Of a DNA stretch of 20,489 bases, positions 1 to 9,621 are shown piece after piece (the first letter of the stretch is position 1; the number at the start of each line of letters is the position of its first letter). Location: positions 1 through 20,489 of the forward strand of contig MSJI02000555.1 of NCBI GenBank assembly GCA_001931905.2, in the 5' to 3' direction. The stretch is from Cladosporium sp. IMV 00045 (Eukaryota > Ascomycota > Dothideomycetes > Cladosporiales > Cladosporiaceae). The position numbers were made by a program, and so were the translations under genes. The notes below the pieces were generated by a model that saw only the letters and a list, made by a program, of their open reading frames with translations, was not told where the DNA came from and searched no databases.

Positions 1-835
1 TTTTTTTTTCTCTTAGAAGGATGACAGCGCATTCATCGCAAGTTGATGAAGTAGTGGGACAGAGCAGGAGAACAGCATGCATTCAAGGCGGTCATGAAGT
101 CGCTTCGATGTTGTTTCTTGTCTTTCCTCTCTGATGACCAGACGTGGTAATGCGAACGCACATGATGGACAGGGGAGCCTACATGCAATCCACCCAAAGA
201 AGACCAGGTGTAAGATAGTAGCTATGTGATGTCGTGTTCGAGCGAGCCAGCAGCTTCCGCGAATGTCAGGTTCGTAGCTCCATGATCATATTCGACCTAA
301 GCCCTACTTTTCAATTTGCAAATTCCAGTAAGAGACAGAGCAGAGAGAAATGGAAATTGCGATTCGAGATCAGGGGAGGAAAATGGTAGATTTGCATTTA
401 TCATTGCTAAACTCATGACGAGACGACACGGTTCAGAATACGTATATGTACCCTCCATTCTGAGCCAGCACTCTTCAATGAAAGAAAATTCGAGTGCCGG
501 CTAAATGTTAGAGGAGAAAGGGTGGTTTGATGTTGCATCAACTATAGAGATCACTCCATGGAGAAAAGAGGGAAGTAGACCTATATGCTCGTGATGCGAG
601 GTTTGGGTTTTGGTTTTCTTGGGAAGCCATAGTGCATAATGAGGAGTATGCAATGGCGAAGGGTTTATTATTTGGACATGTTGAGGCAGAAAGAGAGTAT
701 GAGAGTACTTCACCGTGACTTGACCTGGGAGTATTATCATTTCAGATATGAATGATTGGGGTTTTTTTTTTTGGTCAGTGGCTTTTGAACGTGGAGAACT
801 TGATCATTACTTTTCTTTTCTCTTTCGTCGTAAGC
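1..835. other. Gene-free left edge
   Basis: No reading frame here looks like a protein: the longest are 60-80 codons, of biased composition, and match nothing I know. I found no tRNA-like T-loop, no long tandem repeat and no terminal inverted repeats. The right end must hold the 3' UTR of the minus-strand RIO2 gene, including a T-run near 762-772 (an A-run in the RIO2 sense). The T-run at bases 1-9 may be a mononucleotide tract or part of the 3' region of a gene outside the window. Confidence 0.6.
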
Positions 836-2264
836 TCATATGGCCCATCCGGCAGCCTTCTTCTTGGTCTTCACCTTCCTCGCCACGACGTCGGGGTCGT
901 GCGAGAGCTCGAGCGGTGCCATGCCGGAGCCTGCAGCGTCGCCTGAAGAATCTGCTGGCGCTTGCTCGTCTTGCACGGAAAGTGAGCCAAGCTCCTCTGC
1001 AAGCCGTGGGTCGTCGACTTGGGGGTCTTGTGGGATTGAGCCGTCCTCGTTGGCCACAGCTTCTGCTCCTTCGGCTTCCACTTCTGGTTGCTCGTCGTCT
1101 TCGTAGAAATCGTTTTGCTCGAACTCTTGTCCCTCTTCTGCTTGGTGGTGCTCGTCAGCGTCGCCGCCAGTGGCTTCGACGTATTTCTCTAGTTGCTTGG
1201 CCATTTTTCGGCTGAAACCGGTGGCTTCGACTTCCACGTCAAGTCGCTTCTTCGGGTCAATGCTTTTGACTGCATCGGCGAAGAAGGGACCGGGCTCGTC
1301 TGAGGTGTATTTGAATTTTCGGCCGAAGTAGCGCTTGATGCACTCTACGTCGCGGTCAAAGTAGTATTCGGCGTTTGTGTGGTTTGTGGACAGCGTTTGG
1401 GGAAAGTCGATAAGAATTGGTGTAGCGATGATGTTCTCCGTTGGCGTGTCATTGTTGAGGGGCTGTCCGTCCGTGGTCGACTCTTTGATCAGGATGTTAA
1501 ATTCGTTGAAGTCACCGTGGATGAGGCCTCGTCCAGCCAACTGGACGATCATCGCCATGAGCTCTGCGTAGAGTTTGCCAGGGTTTGCTACGCTGTCGAC
1601 CATTCGCATGGGGAATGCATCGATGAACTCCATGACGACGGTATGTCTGCTCCATGATACTGGCTCTGGCACTGGGAAGCCCTCTCTGTGCAGGATTCTC
1701 ATGAAAGCGTATTCTTTCTGAGCCGCAAGCGTGCTCAGGTACATCCAGCTTCCTGCATTGCGGCCACGAAGATAGTCGCGGTTCGCCTTGACTGTCCGGA
1801 AAGAGATACGACCAAGACGGTGGAGCTTCAGAACCAACTGGCGATCTGTCTGCGAGGCACAGACGTAGATATCGGACTCTTTACCAACACCGATCTGGTT
1901 GCCCAAGCTGAAGATCACATCGCTCTTCCTGTGCGTGTTCATGGCGAGGTAGTCTAGACCGCCGTACGTGAGCCGGTAACCGTCATATCGGGCATTCTTG
2001 ACTTTGGCGATCAGGCCGTCTTTGGCGAGGGTCGAGATATTTCTGTGTACGGCACCACCGCCGCGTTGGCTGGCTAGCTGCTGAATGAGAGTAGTCGGGA
2101 CGACTTCATGGTTTTTGCTGCCTTGCTCGACCTGTTCACGGCTTTAGCTTGTGTCAGTCGAAAATGCTTGTGAGCCACCAGGGTATTTTTCTGGTACATA
2201 CTGCGGCGAGGACTCTCCAGTCGTCGTTGGAAAGGTAGCGCAGAGCGCGCGTGTCAAGCTTCAT
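836..2264 (-). CDS. RIO2: RIO2 atypical serine kinase/ATPase, 40S ribosome maturation factor
   Basis: Two exons: 2202-2264 (21 codons) and 836-2131, joined over a 70-nt intron (2132-2201, GTATGT donor, CTGAC branch point, ACAG acceptor, phase 0), giving 452 aa. The first exon supplies the start of the N-terminal winged helix (MKLDTRALRYLSNDDW), which is typical of RIO2 and fixes the start codon. The kinase region shows the glycine-rich loop GVGKESDIY (about 102-110), a Lys in VLKLHR (about 123), the catalytic loop HGDFNEFN (Asp about 228, Asn about 233) and the metal-binding IDFPQ (Asp about 263). About 20 residues are inserted between these last two motifs. The C-terminal 150 residues are acidic and low-complexity, ending in a Lys-rich tail. 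RIO2 proteins bind late pre-40S particles and act in cytoplasmic 20S pre-rRNA maturation. Yeast Rio2 is 425 aa, so the length fits. The gene is divergent from RPN1. Identity is secure; the extreme C-terminus is less so. Confidence 0.95.
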
Positions 2265-2642
2265 GTTGACTTGACTGTATGCTATTCGTTGACAGTTGCA
2301 GCATACAGAATGTTGATCCGTCGATTGTGAGTTGTGTAAAAGACGTGGTGAAGATATATACGATAGGAAAATGTGATCTGAACTTTGGCTTCCTCGAAGC
2401 TCATGACTCGCGGCTCGAGCTTTCCTTGGCGGGCTCGATGGAAACGCGACATCATCCTTGATGTATCATCAGCTTGCCGTTCGCCTCATCACCAACACCT
2501 TCATCTTCACCCACCACCCCCCATTAGCGAAAGCTTCATACCCGAAATCTCCCTTTACGACACCAACACTGTAATCTCGTTTCCGAATTTGCGAGAATCG
2601 AAGACAGCTTCATAGATCACCGACCACCCAGCTACGAGCAAC
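2265..2642. promoter_or_regulatory. Divergent RIO2/RPN1 promoter region
   Basis: These 378 bp separate the start codons of two divergent housekeeping genes (ribosome maturation and proteasome). The RPN1 side has a long pyrimidine/CA-rich leader (about 2490-2560), common upstream of highly expressed fungal genes. I looked for the yeast Rpn4 proteasome element GGTGGCAAA on both strands and did not find it. A perfect 9-bp inverted repeat lies 11 bp from the RIO2 start and is listed separately. Confidence 0.55.
2275..2308. repeat. Perfect 9-bp inverted repeat in the RIO2 leader
   Basis: CTGTATGCT (2275-2283) and AGCATACAG (2300-2308) are exact reverse complements separated by 16 bp. The repeat starts 11 bp upstream of the RIO2 ATG, so it is either a short hairpin in the RIO2 5' UTR or a two-half-site protein-binding palindrome. 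The sequence is certain; the function is unknown. Confidence 0.6.
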
Positions 2643-5451
2643 ATGGCGAAGGAGGAGGAGAAGAAGGCGCCCGTCCAGGACAAGGGCAAGGGCAAGGTCG
2701 ATGATGCAAAGCAGGCAAATGGCGACAAAGGCGACAAAGCGGATAGCAAGGATGAAAAGAAGCCCAATGATCTCGATCTGCCCGCTGAAGAGCTCAGCGA
2801 GGAAGACCAAAAGCTCAAGGACGAGCTTGACATGCTGGCTGAGAGATTAACCGAGAGCGACAAGTCACTGTACAAGCCTGCATTGGACGCAATCAAGGAA
2901 AGCATCAAGACCAGCACAAGCTCGATGACCGCCGTGCCCAAGCCGCTCAAGTTCCTCAGACCGCATTACGAGAAGCTGTGCGAGACATACGAGAAATGGC
3001 CTGCAGGTGACGACAAGCTGTCGTTGGCCGATACTCTTTCGGTGCTGGGTATGACCTACTCTGACGAGGAGCGCTTGGATACCCTGAAATACCGCCTGCT
3101 TGCGCCCAACAAGGACATCGGCTCATGGGGCCATGAATACATGAGACATCTCGCTCTGGAGATTGGAGAGGAGTACCAGAAGAGGATGGAAGATGACAAG
3201 GATACCGAAGACCTCACGGATCTCACCAAGACCCTTGTACCTTTCTTCCTTTCACACAACGCCGAAGCCGATGCTGTTGACATCCTCTCTGAGCTCGAGA
3301 TGATCGAAGTCATCAAGGATTACCTTGACGAGAACACTTACTCGCGGGTCTGTCTCTACATGGTCTCAATGGTACCTCTGCTCGCATACCCCGACAACGA
3401 TCGTTTTGTTCGCACCGCGCACGACATCTACAGAAAATACAAACAGCTCACACAAGCTATGTGCCTTGCTATTCGCCTCAACGACATGGAGCTCATCCAG
3501 TCCGACTTTGCAGCCGCGGAGGACAAGGCGCTCAAGCGCCAATTGGCCTTCATTCTTGCTCGTCAACGGATATGTTTGGAGCTTGAGGGCGATGATGCCG
3601 AGGACACTGAGCTGCAGGAGTGCTTGAACAACACGAAGCTTCCCGAACACTACAAGTCTCTGGCTAAGGAGCTTAATGTCCTCGATCCTAAGGTTCCTGA
3701 GGATATCTACAAGTCTCACCTCGAGTCATCTCGCACTGCAGGTCTCACCAACACCGACTCCGCGCGCCACAACCTTGCCTCTGCCTTCGTCAACGCCTTT
3801 GTCAACGCTGGCTTTGGTTCCGATAAGCTGATGCTGGTAGAGGGCGGTGTTCAACAGAGCTGGATCTGGAAGGTCAAAGAGGACGGCATGACATCCACCG
3901 CTGCTTCTGCTGGCATGCTGATGCAGTGGGACGTGGAGATGGGTCTGGACAAGATTGATGCTTTCACCTATGTGAGCGAGGAGCAAGTAAAGGCTGGCGC
4001 GGCTTTGGCGACCGGTATCATCAACAGCGGCGTCAGGCTCGATGGTGACCCTGCCATGGCATTGCTCGGTGATTTGGAGGGCAAGAGCGTGTCCGTTAAG
4101 GTCGCAAGCATCATGGGTCTTGGCCTCGCTTACGCCGGTTCGAACAAGGAGGACCTCTTGGAACTGTTGCTGCCTTACGTTACCGACACCTCTCTCGACA
4201 TGCAGATCTCTGCTATGGCTGCTCTCTCTCTCGGTCTGATATTCGTTGGCTCGGCGCAATCAGACGTGTCAGAGGCCATCATTCAGACTTTCTTGGACGA
4301 AGACCGCGCCAACCAGCTCAAGGACAAGTGGACGCGCTTCATGACCCTGGGTCTTGCGCTTTTATACTTCGGCCAGCAAGAGGAGGTTGATGTCGTGCTG
4401 GAGACATTGAAGGTGATTGAGCACCCTATGTCCAAGCCGGCCTCGGTGCTTGCCGAGATCTGTGCTTGGGCAGGTACTGGTGCAGTGCTCAAGCTGCAAG
4501 AGCTGCTGCACATCTGCAACGAGCACATCGAGGACGAGAGGGATGATGATGACAAGGACAAGAAGGACGACGAAGAGAAGAAGGATCGCTCTGGCGACCA
4601 GCTGGTGCAGGCTTACGCTGTGCTAGGTCTTTCGCTCGTCGGCATGGGTGAGGAGGTTGGCCAGGAGATGGTCCTCCGCCAATTTGGTCACCTCATGCAC
4701 TACGGTGAGGCCAACATTCGCAAGGCTGTGCCCCTTGCTATGGGTCTCATCAGCCCCTCAAACCCGCAGATGAAGGTTTACGATACTCTTTCACGATACA
4801 CGCACGACAACGACATTGACGTTGCAGTCAACGCCATTTTCGCCATGGGCATGCTTGGAGCCGGTACCAACAACGCTCGTCTTGCGCAGCTTCTCAGACA
4901 ATTGGCGAGCTACTACCACCGCGACCCCAACGCACTCTTTATGGTGCGCATTGCTCAAGGTCTTGTTCACATGGGTAAGGGCACGCTCAGCCTGAGCCCA
5001 TTCCACACCGACCGCAGCGTCCTGTCGCGTGTTGGCGCCGCCGGCCTGCTGACCATCACCCTTTCACTCATCGACGATCCTAGGCAGTTCGTTCTGGGTG
5101 ACCACCACTACCTCCTCTATGTTCTCGTCACCGCCATGCACCCGCGCTTCCTCGTTACCCTCGACGAAGACCTCAAGCCCTTGCAGGTCAACGTGCGTGT
5201 GGGTCAGGCTGTCGACGTCGTTGGCCAGGCTGGTCGTCCGAAGACGATCACTGGTTGGCAGACGCAGAGCACGCCTGTCCTTCTCGGCTATGGCGAACGT
5301 GCGGAGCTGGAAGACGAGGAATGGATCTGCCTGACCAACGTGATGGAAGGCATTTGCATACTCAGAAAGGTATGTTGCTTCTAAAGTTCTTTGATCATGC
5401 TATTACATCTACTGACAATTGTTATAGAACCCCGACTGGGAAGCTTCATAA
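2643..5451 (+). CDS. RPN1: 26S proteasome regulatory particle base subunit Rpn1
   Basis: Exon 1 is 2643-5369 and exon 2 is 5428-5451, separated by a 58-nt intron (5370-5427; GTATGT donor, ACTGAC branch point, TATAG acceptor, phase 0). The protein is 916 aa, close to human PSMD2 (908) and yeast Rpn1 (993). Without splicing, the frame would end in KVCCF and lose the conserved C-terminus; splicing gives ILRKNPDWEAS, the expected Rpn1 ending. The N-terminus is Lys/Glu/Asp-rich and disordered (about 1-60). Proteasome/cyclosome repeats (alternating Ala/Gly/Leu helices such as MGLGLAYAGS) run from about 375 to 820, interrupted by a charged Asp/Lys loop near 628-655. Rpn1 is the toroidal scaffold that docks ubiquitin receptors, shuttle factors and Ubp6. 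The ATG sits in a good context after a pyrimidine-rich leader. Confidence 0.97.
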
Positions 5452-5759
5452 GCTTGCTCTAATGAAATGAAAGGCCAGGAGTGTGCGTGGCGGTGGGAGC
5501 AGCGTAGCATATAGACTTTAACCAGCTGCTGTCATAGATAATGGCAAACTCTTCTGTATATTATAACGCACCTGTTACCGTCTCTCGTTTGTAGTCCATA
5601 TGTTTGCAGGAATGTCACTGATCTCAACATACGCTTGATGTTGTTTCTATCGTTCGTCAGGTGGCTTGCACCAGCCTCATTGAAGGTGTCAACGTCCGTG
5701 CACAAGCGCTTCAGAGCATCACTTTCACCGTCACTCTTGAGACCCATTGCTCGTGCACC
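5452..5759. other. Tandem intergenic region between RPN1 and the TRP channel gene
   Basis: These 308 bp carry the RPN1 3' UTR and the promoter or leader of the next plus-strand gene. I recognise no RNA gene or repeat. The frame of the next gene is open back to about 5622, but the first ATG in that frame is 5760. Confidence 0.5.
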
Positions 5760-8700
5760 ATGGACAGGAGATCTCAATACCCAACTTTCTCATTCGTCAT
5801 GGCCCTCAACTCAAGATCAGCAATTTCGACGATAAACTCATCGGAAAAGTTCGACGCGGTTGTCATGAAGCTCGCACGGTAAGAAACAATCAATACGCTT
5901 GTTCATGTACGAGCTATAACCAAGTTTGACGCACGAGCTGAACCTATATTGTGTACGTATAGGTATTTCAACAAGGCCATCGCAGCACCGCACTCATTCG
6001 AAGAGCTATGCTCGACTCAATACTCCGAAATCTTGTATCCGTTGGTAAAGCACTTGGCGGACAATGTTCGTCACCCAGAGACAGTGCATGCACTACTGTA
6101 AGCATTAGTCCACGATATGCTTCCTTCGAAAGAAGTTTGAATTAACGCAGTGACAGGGTTTTGAAAGGAAATTTCAGCGCTCTCGAAGGCCAGGATGATC
6201 GAGGCATCACGGCCACCCGAAGTCTTGCATGCGAACTTGTGGCTTGGAGATTTGTCACACACCTGAGCGAGCGAGACGCCCTCGACTACCTTTGCAAGGA
6301 TCTTGTGCAAAAGAAACATCCTCGAGACGGTAGTGCACAGCCTGATCTTGGTGAAGAGTCACCACTGCTGGAGAGCAGAGAAAGCCAGCCCGAAAACCTT
6401 GAAGATGACCAGCCTGATGCAAACCTGAAGGAGTCATTTGCTAAAGACTACGAGAACCTCAACGCCTTGGAAATAGCCGTCGTGACAGAGTCGAAGAAAT
6501 TTCTCAGCCACAGAGCTGTCCAGCGTATTATTGACGGCATATGGAAGGGCGACATCATGTTCTGGCAGACCATGAGTCCTCGAGCCATCAAGCAAGCCTC
6601 GCGCTATCGACCAGAGCAGATCGACCCATTCACAAGGCTACGCGTCCCTCAGTATCTCAAATGCTTCGAAGTATTGTTTTTTGCGGCTTTTCTGGCGTTC
6701 TACTACACGGTCCTGGTGGAGAAGTCCTTCCATACTGTCACCGCAACAGAAGTCATGCTGTACATATGGCTGGTGTCATTCACTTACAATGGTGCGGCTA
6801 TAGCCTCGTAAACAGAAAAGCACATACCAATGCTAACAGTGAGACAGAGCTCGGAGAGATGTATGACGCTGGCTTGGCTTTCTATGCAGCCGACTTCTGG
6901 GCTATTTGGGACTTGGGCATCATTGCCACAGGACTGTCCTTCTTCGTTTGTCGCATGATTGGTCTGAGCACTAGCAATCATGTCGTCCTAGATACAGCTT
7001 TTGACATCCTTTCTGTTGAGGCCCTCTTTCTTGTTCGGCAAGGATCCTGATGAACAGCGCTGTTTGGCTCCTAGGCTAACAACTTCGCAGTATGTGTTGT
7101 TCCCTACCATCGCTCCCAGCTGTCGGCGAATCTCGTACTCGCTTGTCACCATACAGACATATAGACGTGGACAGGATCAACACGCATTGCCACATTTTGT
7201 GACGCAAAGACAACGCAGCCTGGAAGATAACGTGTTGCTGACATGATCTTTGTAGCCAGGATATCTTCACTGCTGAGTCTGCATCCGTACTTCGGTACCC
7301 TTCTTCCGTGCCTGAAGGAAATGGTATCGGAATTCAATTCTCGCAACTTGAATATCTCTGACTGTATGCAGACGAAAGACTTCATCAAGTTCCTCGGACT
7401 TGTATTTGTGCTTTACCTAGGTATGTCCTTGTTGGACTGGCTGCCGAACGAAAGACTGACTTTCTTGGAGGATTCAACACCACGTTTGGATTCCTAGCCC
7501 GTGGAACATTCTCGTTCCGAGAAATGAACTGGATCTTGATCAAAGTATTCTTTGGTTCAAGCTATCTAGGCTTTGTGAGCATTACTTTTCCCCACAGTCA
7601 AGTGTGTCGTTCAATGCTGACCTCGGATTTCAGGATGTCGCGGAAAAGGTGAGGATGAATCGTGTGCGAAGTCCAAACATGAATGCTAATAGCTTCAAGG
7701 TCTCGCCAACACTGGGTCCTGGTTTAATGCTAATATTTTGCGCACTCACGCAATTTCTGTTGCTCACAATAATAATTTGTTTGCTGTCTAACAGCCTCGA
7801 GAAGGTATGAACTTGGCGTCTCTGTAAGCGCCGGCACTAACTATAAGCTAACGGCATCTGTCTTCTACTCACAGGTCATGGAGCACGCCCGAGACGAGTA
7901 TTTGTTCGTGTGAGTAGGCTTTGCTTTCTAATTGCGCCACGGACGATGTTGATGGCAGTGCATGCAGTTACTCGGTCTACGTTCTCGAGGCCTCGGCTTC
8001 CAATCGCTTGACGTACTTTCTCCCGCCGCTGGTAAGTCCATTTTTATTGAAGCAAAACGTCCTTCCTTGATTGTACTAGTACTTCTTTCTTTATCAAGAC
8101 GCGAGGTGAACACAGCCTGTATATGATGGTTGTCGGGAACTGGGTGCTTTGGCCAATGGGAAGTGACACTCAATATTGAAGTGTTGGTTTTCTCAAAGCT
8201 CGAGTTTCTATTGGTACCTCGATCCTGGTTGAACGCGAGCTAACTAAACGCATGTGATGTGAACGAAGCAATGTATCTCTACCAAGCTAACCCTGGTGCC
8301 AACAGAATCTTCTTCCCTTGCTCTTACGCCCACTGCGGCTCTTTATTGCGCCTGACGATCTACGTGCATGTCGCATTTCGCTACTGAAAGTAACTCACTG
8401 GCCGTTGGTGGCGCTCATATTGGCCTACGAGAACTGCCGAAGACTCTTCCAGCACCAGAAAGAGACCGGAGTCACAATGGGTTCGACGAAATTGCCAGGT
8501 CCAACCCCATCTTTGATGCGACGCCAGACGTCTAGCAGATCAACAGAGCCTCTGTCTCTGACAGAAACGCCTGAATCTGAGCTCGATGGGCAAGGCTCGG
8601 TTACTGCCGACAATCAATTCGCGGGAAGCTCTGCGAGAGCCTCAAAGTCCCAGGACAGATTAAAGACTTTGGAAACACTTGCAACCAGTCTTAGAGCGCA

Positions 8701-8773
8701 GCTGCTCACAGTCGAGAGTCTAATTGAAAGCGAAAAGGCACAAGGCTACTCGAGGAACTCGCCTCAGGCTTGA
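5760..8773 (+). CDS. Yvc1/TRPGz-like fungal TRP cation channel, 12 exons
   Basis: Exons: 5760-5878, 5963-6097, 6157-6791, 6848-7036, 7256-7323, 7372-7420, 7471-7574, 7634-7648, 7700-7804, 7875-7909, 7968-8031, 8306-8773; all phases agree and give 661 aa. The start ATG (ACCATGG) has an ideal Kozak context. A soluble N-terminal domain (about 1-250) precedes hydrophobic segments near 255-272, 284-295, 313-334, 347-362, 386-408 and 446-468. The pore segment around EMNWILIKVFFGSSYLGF (about 416-433) lies between S5 and S6. VMEHARDEYLF follows S6, and the C-terminal tail is Ser/Thr-rich. The family (yeast Yvc1, Gibberella TRPGz) contains calcium-permeable cation channels, vacuolar in yeast. The splice between exons 4 and 5 needs a probable twin intron; exon 8 is 15 nt; the intron before exon 12 is 274 nt. 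A simpler 222-nt GC-AG intron at 7038-7259 is the alternative to the twin intron. Family assignment is firm, exact substrate unknown. Confidence 0.88.
7037..7255 (+). other. Probable [D1,2] stwintron (nested spliceosomal twin intron)
   Basis: Exon 4 ends at 7036 (GTT C). The next G (7037) would be the first base of an outer intron. An inner intron at 7038-7090 (53 nt; GCAAGG donor, GGCTAAC branch region, CGCAG acceptor) separates it from TATGTG at 7091. Removing the inner intron creates GTATGTG, a consensus donor. The outer intron then runs to TTTGTAG at 7255, with a GCTGAC branch point at 7237-7242. The joined exons read LFLV-P-R-ISSLL. The alternative single GC-AG intron 7038-7259 is also in frame but drops the proline. 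No direct canonical excision yields the proline form. Confidence 0.6.
7634..7648 (+). other. 15-nt microexon of the TRP channel gene
   Basis: The five codons D-V-A-E-K (about residues 434-438) lie between a 59-nt intron (7575-7633, branch TGCTGAC, acceptor TTCAG) and a 51-nt intron (7649-7699, branch TGCTAAT, acceptor CAAG). Both introns are phase 0, so skipping keeps the frame. The residues bridge the pore segment and S6 and fit the remembered family pattern GFD-x(4)-SPxLGP. Confidence 0.75.
8032..8305 (+). other. Long 274-nt intron of the TRP channel gene
   Basis: The donor is GTAAGT at 8032, the acceptor CCAACAG ends at 8305, and GCTAAC branch candidates lie upstream of the acceptor. It is four to five times longer than most other introns in the gene. 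It contains an imperfect palindrome at 8166-8184 (ACACT, CAATATTG, one unpaired A, AGTGT). I tested whether a middle exon after the possible acceptor at about 8090 could be used: it would be 26 nt and break the frame, so one long intron is the best model. Confidence 0.65.
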
Positions 8774-9621
8774 GAAAGGTATACACCAACACACAACCAC
8801 AATGCAGCATGAAATCACCGGTGTGGAGATTGTTGGCGAGGACAGAGCTTCCGGGATCGTGAACGAATTGTTTGCCGCCAGGCCCGATCTATCATGCATG
8901 AGGTGCAGCTCCAAACGCGGCAGCTTTTCAAACGATGATGCACTACTGGCTAACGCGAACATCGACATTGCTGCGGCGCGTTTACCCCGGCCTAAGGCAG
9001 TGCGAAAAGCACCGGCGTGGATTGCGAGCCGTATCGTCGGGACGTGCCAAGCAGCGAATAGACGCCATTTGCATCTAGTACGTTGAGGGCAACGGCAGGA
9101 GTCCCTTCCCATGCAAAGACAGGTCCTAACGCTGCAGCATGGGCGCACTGCGCACGACAAGCCATAGCCTGACAATATTTCGTTGCAGCATAGCCTACGC
9201 AATCTTAGGCTGTCGATAGTCGACTGAACATACCAACAAAAGCCCGTCCACTGCGGGTCTAATGCTGTTGATACCATAGCCGCATTTGAGCAATTTCATG
9301 CATGACCTAGACTTTACGCTATCCCAAATCATCCGGTGTCCGCCACACTGCATAGGCCCTCAGGCTCTTTGATCGCCCTCACATGGGTTGGGTCTAGGCG
9401 ACTTTGGAACGCGGCACTGTTCTTGGTAGGTGTTGTCTCCTATGACTTCGTTGCAACCTTGCAATCACAACAGAACACCTTAACACTGCCCAAGTCCAAT
9501 TTTGGCATCTTTGTGTTGAAGATGTGACTCCCAAATCTCATAAGAGATCATCTCGGGATTGTACAACCCAAATTCTCGTTCATTCAATCAAGCACTCTAT
9601 TTCCTGGCACCTGAACCAACA
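8774..9621. other. Tandem intergenic region between the TRP channel and zinc-finger genes
   Basis: These 848 bp carry the TRP channel 3' UTR and the promoter or long leader of the zinc-finger gene. A 95-codon plus-strand frame from the ATG at 8802 to 9086 has a fairly protein-like first half but no recognisable domain. A 185-codon minus-strand frame (8720-9277) is cysteine-rich and overlaps the channel's coding end, so I treat it as chance. No RNA gene, repeat or transposon seen. Confidence 0.5.

Noticed and set aside
748..1215. 155-codon plus-strand Arg/Leu-rich frame
   Set aside because: Antisense to the acidic RIO2 C-terminus; Arg/Leu/Ala runs are the mirror of Glu/Asp/Ala codons.
2265..2642. 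Rpn4-type proteasome element (GGTGGCAAA) upstream of RPN1
   Set aside because: Searched by eye on both strands; only partial resemblance (TTTCCTTGGCGGG), not a match.
3726..4259. 177-codon minus-strand frame within RPN1
   Set aside because: It is the reverse complement of the proteasome-repeat region of RPN1; its composition (His/Gln/Arg) is that of a shadow.
7038..7259. Single 222-nt GC-AG intron as the only exon 4/5 junction
   Set aside because: In frame and simple, but it removes the proline expected in LFLVPR and ignores the second branch point/acceptor pair at 7074-7090 and the GTATGTG that forms there. Kept as the alternative model.
8091..8116. Extra exon inside the 274-nt TRP intron
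   Set aside because: Between the possible acceptor (TACTAG) and the next donor (GTGAAC) there are 26 nt, which breaks the frame; the family sequence runs straight from LPPL to NLLPLL without an insert.
8720..9277. 185-codon minus-strand frame after the TRP channel gene
   Set aside because: Overlaps the coding 3' end of the channel, is very rich in Cys, Arg and Ser with no pattern of a secreted cysteine-rich protein, and lacks a signal peptide.
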